In this document: positions 53,006-60,054 of the stretch, one piece after another | Numbering within the stretch: the stretch's first letter is position 1 | Layout: the number at the start of each line of letters is the position of its first letter | Source of the DNA: an uncultured Paracoccaceae bacterium | GTDB taxonomy: Bacteria > Pseudomonadota > Alphaproteobacteria > Rhodobacterales > Rhodobacteraceae | DNA: 64,000 nt | Direction: 5' to 3' | Assembly: GCA_913062865.1 (NCBI GenBank) | Contig: CAJXWO010000005.1 | Span: 1 to 64,000 of the forward strand | Translations under genes and position numbers: made by a program | Notes under the pieces: generated by a model | Told to the model about the DNA's origin: nothing | Seen by the model: only the letters and a program-made list of their open reading frames with translations | Databases searched by the model: none

Positions 53006-53812
53006 CTAATCCCGAGGGGGGAAACGGGCGGATTGTCCCAGAAGACGCAGGACACCCAACACAAGCACCAGCGCCGGCAGCATCGCCAGCACGGCCAGCG
53101 CGGCCCCGGCACCCGATCCGGGACTCACCATCTGCAGCCCGCGCATCAACGTCCAGTGCCGGTCGTCGACCGACACCATCAGCGGCCAAAGGTACTGGTT
53201 CCACCCCCAAATCATGCCGATCATCAGGACCAGCGCGATCGGCCCCCTCGACAGGGGCAGCACGATATCCCACAGAAAACGCAGCGGACCCGCCCCGTCG
53301 AGCCGGGCCGCCTCGGCCAGGGCATCAGGCAACTGGCGCAGGTCCTGCCGAAACAGGAACGTGCCCACCGCGAGCGGGAGCACAGGAAGCACGAGCCCCG
53401 CCATGGTATTGAGAAGACCAAGCCCCGTCACGACGTCAAAAGTGGGCAAGAGCCGTGCCTCGACCGGGAAATAAAGCGTCGCAAGACTGAGCCAGAACAC
53501 CCCTCGCCCGGGGCCACGGCGAAAATAGACCAGTGCATAGGCCGCGAGAAACGACACGACCGTGTTCAGCATCCCGACGGCCGCGGCCACCAGACCCGAT
53601 GTGAACAGCATCGACCCGAGATCGGGCAGGCGTCCCCCGGGCAGCCCAAGTGCCCAGAGCCGCGACAGGTTCTCGGCCAGTGCGCCCCCGGGCCAGAGCG
53701 ATGGCGCGTCCAAGCCGCCGGGCCGCGTCGCCGCCATGACCAGAAGCAGAAGCGGTGCACAGAATACGACAACCCCGATGGACAGGATGAGATGATCAAC
53801 CATTTTGCGCAT
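53006..53812 (-). CDS. Orphan UgpE-like ABC permease
   Basis: A 268-aa MalG/UgpE-type permease with six hydrophobic segments and the EAA loop (DALAEAARLDGAGPLRFLWDIVLPL). It resembles UgpE of the glycerol-3-phosphate importer (PVEARLLPTFDVVTGLGLLNT; GWNQYLWPLMVSVDDRHWT) and appears full length. I chose ATG 53812 (MRKMVDHLI). No UgpA, UgpB or UgpC partner is within reach: a different operon's terminator lies on one side and a plus-strand gene starts on the other. It is thus an orphan that would need partners elsewhere, or a remnant of a lost operon. Confidence 0.82.
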   Translation of the reverse strand: MRKMVDHLILSIGVVVFCAPLLLLVMAATRPGGLDAPSLWPGGALAENLSRLWALGLPGGRLPDLGSMLFTSGLVAAAVGMLNTVVSFLAAYALVYFRRGPGRGVFWLSLATLYFPVEARLLPTFDVVTGLGLLNTMAGLVLPVLPLAVGTFLFRQDLRQLPDALAEAARLDGAGPLRFLWDIVLPLSRGPIALVLMIGMIWGWNQYLWPLMVSVDDRHWTLMRGLQMVSPGSGAGAALAVLAMLPALVLVLGVLRLLGQSARFPPRD

Positions 53813-53921
53813 GGGGCGAAACCTTTGGTCGGTGTCCGCAGTCGATCGCATGGTCCGGGTGGCGACCGCAAGCCGACAGGACGGTCTTGACCGGTAACGG
53901 CTTCGCCACAGGTTGCGCTGC

Positions 53922-54200
53922 ATGACACGCGCGGCTTTCATCCTGGTCTGGCTGGTTCTGCCCGGCACGGCCCTTGCAGACGAGCAGGCTTTGCCGCTCA
54001 GCGCCAGTTGCAGCGCGCTCCTGCGTGCCGATGGCGACGGGCGCAGTCTTGTCATCACCGATGCGCGTCGTGCCCGTGTTGCTGTGACCAATCTGCCCGC
54101 GGACGTTCGCTTACGCCGTATAGGCGATCTGCTCTACCTCGACGGTAGCGATGCGGATCCGTTGCATTTTCGCGATCTGTGCACCTACCCGATGAACTGA
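53922..54200 (+). CDS. Small secreted hypothetical protein
   Basis: A 92-aa protein with a signal peptide (MTRAAFILVWLVLPGTALAD) and about 72 mature residues containing two cysteines (CSALLRADG and LCTYPMN), which could form a disulphide. I do not recognise it. ATG 53922 was chosen over TTG 53913. It is divergent from the orphan permease. Confidence 0.55.
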   Translation: MTRAAFILVWLVLPGTALADEQALPLSASCSALLRADGDGRSLVITDARRARVAVTNLPADVRLRRIGDLLYLDGSDADPLHFRDLCTYPMN

Positions 54201-54245
54201 TCTTGGGGCTTTTCCAACCGGGCAGGCCATGGCACCTATGGCGCT

Positions 54246-55181
54246 ATGAAACCCATGCTGACCTCTTCGAACGGAACCCCGGCCGGTCATTACGCCTTCG
54301 GCACGATGCAATTCGGCGGATCCGCGGATGAAGCGGCCTCGGCCGCCATGTTCGAGGCATCCCGCGCCGCCGGGATCACCCATTTCGACACGGCCTTCAT
54401 CTACACGGATGGCGCGTCCGAGCAGATCCTCGGACGGCTGGCCGCCCCGGAACGCGACAGTCTGACAATCGCCACGAAAGTGGCCTTTCGTGGGGGTGAC
54501 GCGTCCGAGCTGCAGCGCCAGTTCGACATCTGCCGCCGGCGGCTGGATATGGACGTGGTCGATATCCTCTACCTCCACCGCTACGATGGCGAGGCGCCGT
54601 TCGAGCACGTGATGGACACCTTCGCCGGGTTCCGCGAGGCCGGGCAGATCCGTTATATCGGGCTATCGAACCTTGCCGCGTGGCAGGTGATGAAGATGCA
54701 GGCCGTGGCCCGCGGCATGGGTCTGCGGATCGACATCATCCAGCCGATGTACAACCTCGTCAAACGTCAGGCCGAGGTCGAGATCCTGCCGATGGCGTCC
54801 GACCAGGGTATCGCCGTCGCGCCCTATTCGCCCTTGGGCGGTGGGCTTCTGACCGGGAAATACCTGCGCGGTGAAACCGGCCGGTTGCGCGAAAACAGCA
54901 TGTACGCCGACCGGTATGCCCCCGACTGGATGTCGGATGCGGCGAGGGGGCTGGTCGAGATCGCCGCGCGTGAGGGCGTGGACCCTGCGACTCTCGCGGT
55001 GGCCTGGGTCGCCCGGCATCCGACAGCGCCCTGGCCGATCCTGTCGGCCCGCTCGGTCGAACAGCTGGCGCCGTCTCTGGCGGCCATCGATTTCCGCATG
55101 AGTGATGCGCTTTATGCAGAGATCTCGGCGCTGTCGCCCGCGCCGCCCCCCGCGACCGACCGGCTGGAGGAACAGGCATGA
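54246..55181 (+). CDS. Aldo/keto reductase
   Basis: A 311-aa NADPH-dependent reductase of the AKR superfamily. The catalytic tetrad can be read as Asp/Tyr in HFDTAFIYTDG, Lys in IATKV and His in LYLHRYD; GLSNLAAWQ and VAPYSPLGGGLLTGKY are typical. The substrate is unknown. It overlaps the next gene by 4 nt (ATGA) and heads an AKR-DAO-DUF938 run. Confidence 0.9.
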   Translation: MKPMLTSSNGTPAGHYAFGTMQFGGSADEAASAAMFEASRAAGITHFDTAFIYTDGASEQILGRLAAPERDSLTIATKVAFRGGDASELQRQFDICRRRLDMDVVDILYLHRYDGEAPFEHVMDTFAGFREAGQIRYIGLSNLAAWQVMKMQAVARGMGLRIDIIQPMYNLVKRQAEVEILPMASDQGIAVAPYSPLGGGLLTGKYLRGETGRLRENSMYADRYAPDWMSDAARGLVEIAAREGVDPATLAVAWVARHPTAPWPILSARSVEQLAPSLAAIDFRMSDALYAEISALSPAPPPATDRLEEQA

Positions 55182-56251
55182 GCGATATCGTGATCATAGG
55201 CGGGGGCATCGCCGGCACTTCGATCGGCGCGCGTTTGGCGACCCATGCCCATGTGACGCTGATCGAGGCGGAGTCGTCGCTGGGCTACCACGCTTCGGGC
55301 CGGTCCGCCGCGCTCTACGAGTCGAATTACGGCCTTCCCTCGACGGTGGCCCTATCCAAGGCTAGCGGTGACTATTTCCGCGAGGCCAACGGCGGCTACC
55401 TGTCGCCGCGCGGTCTGATGATCCTCTGCGGACAGGACGAGGACAGCGCGTTCGAGGCGGACATGGCCACCCTCAAGCTCGACGAGATCACGCTGGACGA
55501 GGCCCGGGACAAGCTGCCCATTCTCAACCCCGACGCGGTGACGCGGGCCGCCTGGCACGCGTCGGCCTGGGATATCGACACCGACCGGATGATCCAGGAT
55601 TTCGCGCGCGAGATCCGGACCCATGGCGGCGCGGTCGAGACCGGCACGCGCGTCACGGGCATCACCCGAACCGACCGGTGGGAGGTCATGACCAACAAGG
55701 GCGCCTTTGCCGCGGATCTGATCGTCAACGCTGCGGGCGCCTGGGTCGACGAGGTGGCGCACATGGCGGACGTCGCGCCCTTGGGCTTCACCCCCTGCCG
55801 CCGGTCCATGGCACGCCTGCCGGCACCGGGCGGGAACGATCCATCGCAGTGGCCCATGTTCTTCGGCGTGGGCGAGGCCTGGTACGCCAAGCCCGACGCG
55901 GGCGCGCTTCTGGTTTCGCCCGCAGACGAAGACCTGGTTGCGCCACAGGATGCCTGGGCCGACGACATGGTGCTGGCCGAGGGGCTGGCCCGCTACGAGG
56001 CGATGGTGACCGAACCCGTCACGCGCGTGACGTCAAACTGGGCAGGGCTGCGCACCTTTTCCCCCGACCGCGCGCTGACGATCGGCTTTGCCACCGATGC
56101 GCCCGGCTTTTTCTGGCACGCGGGTCAGGGCGGCTACGGCTTCCAGACCGCCCCGGCCGCCAGCAAGCTGGGCGCCGACCTGATCCTTGGCCGCACGCCC
56201 GCCATCGACACTGCCACCGTCACCGCCCTGAGCCCGGAGCGTTTCGCATGA
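55178..56251 (+). CDS. DAO-family FAD-dependent oxidoreductase
   Basis: A 357-aa DAO-fold oxidoreductase, with FAD motif VIIGGGIAGTSIGARLA and SSLGYHASGRSAALYESNYG. It resembles small single-domain amino-acid/glycine oxidase-like enzymes, unlike the two-domain enzymes elsewhere in this window. Substrate unknown. It overlaps both neighbours by 4 nt, so it is translationally coupled to the aldo/keto reductase and the DUF938 protein. Confidence 0.88.
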   Translation: MSDIVIIGGGIAGTSIGARLATHAHVTLIEAESSLGYHASGRSAALYESNYGLPSTVALSKASGDYFREANGGYLSPRGLMILCGQDEDSAFEADMATLKLDEITLDEARDKLPILNPDAVTRAAWHASAWDIDTDRMIQDFAREIRTHGGAVETGTRVTGITRTDRWEVMTNKGAFAADLIVNAAGAWVDEVAHMADVAPLGFTPCRRSMARLPAPGGNDPSQWPMFFGVGEAWYAKPDAGALLVSPADEDLVAPQDAWADDMVLAEGLARYEAMVTEPVTRVTSNWAGLRTFSPDRALTIGFATDAPGFFWHAGQGGYGFQTAPAASKLGADLILGRTPAIDTATVTALSPERFA

Positions 56252-56907
56252 GCCGCCGCTTGACCCTGCCCGACACCGCCTCGGTCGCCCAGCCTGGCGA
56301 GGGCGGCAAGCTGTTCGCGCCGTCGGCCGAGCGCAACTGCGGACCGATCTGCGACCTCGTCTCGCTCTACGGTCCCGGTGCGGGCCGCGCGCTGGAACTG
56401 GCCTCGGGCACGGGACAACACGCGGTGGCCCTGGCCAGGGCTCTGCCGGGGCTCCAATGGCAGCCCTCCGATATCGACCCCGCGCGCCGCGCCAGCATCG
56501 ACGCCTATGCGTCCGAGGCCGCGCTGCCGAACCTGGCCGCCGCCATTGCGCTGGACGCCACCGATCCCGGCTGGGGCGCGGCCCATTGCGGGCAGGACCT
56601 GATCCTGCTCATCAACCTGCTGCATCTGATCTCGGAAAACGAGGCCAAGACCCTGATTGCCGAGGCCGCACAGGCGCTGGCGCCGGGGGGAACACTCATC
56701 CTTTACGGCCCCTTCATGCGCGCGGGCGAACTGACATCGGACGGCGACGAAAGGTTCCACGCCAGCCTTGTCGAGCAGGACCCCGAGATCGGCTACAAGG
56801 ACGATTTCGACGTGATTGACTGGATACATGCACAATGGCTCGACCTGGCCCATGCGATCGAAATGCCTGCCAACAACCTCGCCCTGATTGCGAAACGGGG
56901 GGGTTGA
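56248..56907 (+). CDS. DUF938 family SAM-dependent methyltransferase
   Basis: A 219-aa class I methyltransferase of the DUF938 family, with RALELASGTGQHAVALARAL as the SAM-binding motif I, IALDATDP as motif II, and LLINLLHLISEN typical of the family. The substrate is unknown. It begins in an ATGA overlap with the DAO gene and ends just before the next methyltransferase, in the same reading frame, after a run of seven G. Confidence 0.85.
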   Translation: MSRRLTLPDTASVAQPGEGGKLFAPSAERNCGPICDLVSLYGPGAGRALELASGTGQHAVALARALPGLQWQPSDIDPARRASIDAYASEAALPNLAAAIALDATDPGWGAAHCGQDLILLINLLHLISENEAKTLIAEAAQALAPGGTLILYGPFMRAGELTSDGDERFHASLVEQDPEIGYKDDFDVIDWIHAQWLDLAHAIEMPANNLALIAKRGG

Positions 56908-56970
56908 GCGCTGTCACACGACTACCTTGCGATCAACCGGGATCTCTGGAATGCGGACGCCCCCAACTGG

Positions 56971-57681
56971 GTGGACGCGGCTGAAAGGTTGTGGCGGCTC
57001 GACATGCCGCAATGGGGCAATTGGGGGCGTTCCGATGAAGGTCTGAAGCTACTGCCCGACGACATGACCGGGCGCGACGCGGTCGAGCTGGGCTGCGGCA
57101 CGGGCTATGTCTCGGGCTGGATGGCCCGGCGCGGCGCGCGGGTCACGGGCATCGACATCTCGGCCGAACAGCTGGCCACCGCACGGCGGCTCGCAGCAGA
57201 GCACGGCACGGACATCACCTTTGTCGAAGGCAATGCCGAGGCCACGGGACTGCCCGATGCCGCATTCGACTTCGCGATCTCGGAATACGGAGCCGCCATC
57301 TGGTGCCGCCCCGAGGCATGGCTGCGCGAGGCCTGGCGCCTGTTGCGCCCCGGCGGGCAGTTGGTGTTCCTGGGCAATCACCCGCTGTCGCTGATCTGTG
57401 CGCCGCTGGACGGATCGCCCTGCGACCGGACCCTGCACCGCCCCTATCGCGGCATGTGGGGCGCGGACTGGACCCAAGTGGAATTCGAGCCAAGCGGCGT
57501 GTGCTTCAACCTGGCCATGGCGGACTGGATCGCGCTTTTTAACGACATCGGGTTTTCGGTCGAGAACTATCACGAGATCTACGCGCCCGATCACGCCACC
57601 GACACGCGCGGGGCGGTCCCTGCGAACTGGGCCAGGGAGTATCCGGTCGAACAGGTCTGGCAGCTGCGCAAACCCGCCTGA
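56971..57681 (+). CDS. Class I SAM-dependent methyltransferase
   Basis: A 236-aa methyltransferase with motif I VELGCGTGYVSGWMARRG, VTGIDISAEQLATARRLA and VEGNAEATGLPD. The called GTG at 56971 probably gives a truncated N-terminus: upstream in-frame codons spell HDYLAINRDLWNADAPNWV, which fits the usual start of the family, but the only candidate start there is a CTG at 56911, directly after the TGA of the DUF938 gene. Either CTG initiation, stop readthrough or a sequence error in the G7 run nearby could be involved. Confidence 0.8.
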   Translation: MDAAERLWRLDMPQWGNWGRSDEGLKLLPDDMTGRDAVELGCGTGYVSGWMARRGARVTGIDISAEQLATARRLAAEHGTDITFVEGNAEATGLPDAAFDFAISEYGAAIWCRPEAWLREAWRLLRPGGQLVFLGNHPLSLICAPLDGSPCDRTLHRPYRGMWGADWTQVEFEPSGVCFNLAMADWIALFNDIGFSVENYHEIYAPDHATDTRGAVPANWAREYPVEQVWQLRKPA

Positions 57682-57712
57682 TCCCAGCGGCATATGCATA
57701 CCGCCCATCCGC

Positions 57713-57726
57713 ATGATCCGGATCAA
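57713..57726. promoter_or_regulatory. FNR-like box upstream of the AhpD-like gene
   Basis: ATGATCCGGATCAA matches TTGAT-N4-ATCAA with a single change at the first position. It is centred about 70 bp upstream of the AhpD-like start codon. Crp/Fnr-family control (FnrL, Dnr or a relative) is inferred from the motif alone. Confidence 0.5.
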
Positions 57727-57789
57727 GGCAGACCCGCGCGATCCCTGTTTCAGAGGCGCATGACCACGCCAACAACAATGGGACAGACC

Positions 57790-58128
57790 ATGACCTGGAA
57801 CGACAAGCTGAACGGCACCCGTGACCAGCTGCGCACGCTGAACAAAACCATTCCGGACACTACCCGTGCCTTCGGCGCTCTGGGCAAGACCGTCAAGGAA
57901 GGCGGCACGCTCGATTTCAAGACCAAGGAATATGTGGCCCTTGGCATCGCCATCGCCACCAAATGCGAAGCCTGCATCGTTTTGCATGTCGAGGCGCTGA
58001 TCAAGGCGGGTGCCACCCGTGACGAGGTGGCGGATGTGCTGGGCATGAGCATCCAGATGGGCGGTGGACCGTCGATGATGTACGCGGCCAAGGCGCTGGA
58101 ATGCTATGACGCGCTAAGCGCGGCCTGA
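57790..58128 (+). CDS. Carboxymuconolactone decarboxylase/AhpD-like protein
   Basis: A 112-aa protein of the AhpD-like superfamily, with the redox motif CEACIVLHVEAL (CxxC plus a downstream His), the usual active site of alkylhydroperoxidase-like members. The C-terminus GMSIQMGGGPSMMYAAKALECYD is typical of the carboxymuconolactone decarboxylase fold. ATG 57790 gives the family's normal length; earlier Met codons at 57760 and 57778 are possible. An FNR-like box precedes it. Confidence 0.85.
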   Translation: MTWNDKLNGTRDQLRTLNKTIPDTTRAFGALGKTVKEGGTLDFKTKEYVALGIAIATKCEACIVLHVEALIKAGATRDEVADVLGMSIQMGGGPSMMYAAKALECYDALSAA

Positions 58129-58229
58129 CCGGGGCTGTCCGGGCCCGCCCATTTCGCACTCGACGGCGGCGCAGGGCTGCCGCATGGTTCCGGGGCTGCG
58201 TGCGACGCGGCCCCGTTTGCTGTAGAGCC

Positions 58230-59408
58230 ATGCCAACCGCCGTCACCCCATTAATCGTGCTGATATCGCTCGGGATCACGCAGATCATCGGGTTCGGCAC
58301 GCTTTACTACGCCTTCTCATTGCTGGCGCCTTGCATGGCGGCCTCGCTGGGTTGGAGCCTGCCGCAGGTCTTCGCCGCTTTCAGCGGGGCGTTGATCGTA
58401 ATGGGTCTGGCGTCGCCAGCGGCGGGCCGCCTGGCGGACCGGGTGGGCGCGGGGCTTGTGCTGGCCATCGGCTCGGTGCTTGCGGCTGGTTCGCTGGCGC
58501 TGTGCGCGCTGGCGCCGGGGCCTTTTCTGTACCTCGCAGGCATGGCGGGTGTCGGGCTTGCCGCGGCGGCGGTGCTGTACAACATGGCTTTCGTGGCCCT
58601 GGTGCAGCTGGGCGATGAGCACGCGCGCAGCCGGATCACCTATCTGACACTCATGGCGGGCTTTGCATCGACCGTCTTCTGGCCCGTGACAAAAGCACTG
58701 CTGGAGACGCAGGACTGGCGCAGCATCTACATCGCTTATGCCGCGCTCAACCTGTTTGTCTGTGCGCCGCTGCACCTATTTCTCGCGCGGCAGACCCGGC
58801 CGAAACCGATGACAGAGCCCGAGGCGCCGAAACCAAAGGCGGGCCGCGCACCGACCGGCCCGCTCTTTGTCGTCCTGTTCGCAGCCGTCGCGCTGGAAGG
58901 CGCGGTGATGGGCGCTGTCCTTGTCCACATGGTGCCCTTGATCGAGGCGCTGGGGCTGGGCGCCGCAGCAGCGCTGGTGGCGGCGCTTTTCGGGCCAGCG
59001 CAGGTCGGTGTCCGGATCATCAACATGACCTTCGGTGCCCGCTTGCCCCAGACCTGGCTGGCGATCATCGCGGCAGGCTTTCCACTGGCGGGGCTTATGG
59101 TCTTGCTTGGATTTCCCGGCTTTGTGGGTGCTGCGGCCTTTGCGGTTCTGTTCGGCATGGGCACCGGCCTGATCAGCATCGTGACAGGCACATTGCCGCT
59201 CGCCCTTTTTGGGGCGGATGGCTATGGCAGCGTTCTGGGACGTCTGGCCTCGGCCCGGCTGGTGGCGGGCGCGGTGTCGCCCTTTCTCTTGTCCGTGGCA
59301 CTGGGCGGGCTGGGCGTGCGCCCGGCGCTTTGGGGTGCCGTCGTGCTAGGGGCCGCGGCGCTGGCCTGTTTCTGGATCGTCCGGCGCATGGCCCCTGACA
59401 GCCCCTAA
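58230..59408 (+). CDS. MFS transporter
   Basis: A 392-aa permease of the major facilitator superfamily with about 12 hydrophobic segments in two halves split by a charged loop (TRPKPMTEPEAPKPKAGRAPTGP). The segment GRLADRVGAGLV is the loop 2-3 motif. The substrate cannot be inferred and no regulator is adjacent. ATG 58230 (MPTAVTPLIVL) was chosen over the longer ORF. Confidence 0.86.
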   Translation: MPTAVTPLIVLISLGITQIIGFGTLYYAFSLLAPCMAASLGWSLPQVFAAFSGALIVMGLASPAAGRLADRVGAGLVLAIGSVLAAGSLALCALAPGPFLYLAGMAGVGLAAAAVLYNMAFVALVQLGDEHARSRITYLTLMAGFASTVFWPVTKALLETQDWRSIYIAYAALNLFVCAPLHLFLARQTRPKPMTEPEAPKPKAGRAPTGPLFVVLFAAVALEGAVMGAVLVHMVPLIEALGLGAAAALVAALFGPAQVGVRIINMTFGARLPQTWLAIIAAGFPLAGLMVLLGFPGFVGAAAFAVLFGMGTGLISIVTGTLPLALFGADGYGSVLGRLASARLVAGAVSPFLLSVALGGLGVRPALWGAVVLGAAALACFWIVRRMAPDSP

Positions 59409-59493
59409 GGATATTTTTGGGGATCTTGCGACGGAGCCACCGAAAAGCTGCGTATCACATGTATCAAAAACGGAATATAAAAGGATTCCCACC

Positions 59494-59979
59494 ATGCGCA
59501 CCCTTTTCACCCTTGCCGCCGCAACGGCGCTGACCGCAACCGCCGCTCTGGCACAAATGGACGCCCCCGGATCGCATTTCGTCGAGAACTGGGACTATGA
59601 CCGCGATGGCCAGGTGACCCTGGAAGAGGCCACGCAGAAACGCGGCGAGATTTTCTTCATGTTCGACCAGGACGAAAACGGCGTGCTGGACAGTGCCGAA
59701 TACGACCTGTTCGACGAAACCCGCGCGCTTGACCGCGAGAACAACGCAGCAGAGCACGAACAGATGGGATTGCGTAACGCCGACGAGGGCATGAACCGTG
59801 CCAACAACGATCCCGACGGCGACGGCATGGTAACCGAAGCCGAGTTCAACGCCAGCACCGAAAGCTGGTTCACGGGTATGGACAGCGATGGCGACGGCGT
59901 GCTGACAGCGGCCGATTTCGGACCCGGCAAGCGTGGCAAGGGCCAGGGTCAAGGCATGGGGAAAGCCAACAAAGGCTGA
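59494..59979 (+). CDS. Secreted EF-hand calcium-binding protein
   Basis: A 161-aa exported protein with signal peptide (MRTLFTLAAATALTATAALA) and four EF-hand loops: DYDRDGQVTLEE, DQDENGVLDSAE, DPDGDGMVTEAE and DSDGDGVLTAAD. The C-terminus is a basic Gly/Lys tail (KRGKGQGQGMGKANKG). It is likely periplasmic or extracellular and binds calcium; no partner is apparent. A strong terminator follows. Confidence 0.87.
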   Translation: MRTLFTLAAATALTATAALAQMDAPGSHFVENWDYDRDGQVTLEEATQKRGEIFFMFDQDENGVLDSAEYDLFDETRALDRENNAAEHEQMGLRNADEGMNRANNDPDGDGMVTEAEFNASTESWFTGMDSDGDGVLTAADFGPGKRGKGQGQGMGKANKG

Positions 59980-60001
59980 CTGGTCTAAGCTGAAAAAATA
60001 G

Positions 60002-60037
60002 GAAAGCCGGGCCCCTATGGTGGCCCGGCTTTCTTGG
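60002..60037. terminator. Strong bidirectional terminator
   Basis: Perfect 12-bp stem GAAAGCCGGGCC / GGCCCGGCTTTC with an 8-nt loop, between the EF-hand gene and the convergent FAD/GcvT gene. A-rich sequence precedes the stem on the plus strand, which gives a T-run on the minus strand, so it can terminate both genes. Confidence 0.85.
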
Positions 60038-60054
60038 TCTTGGGTGGCTCAGGA

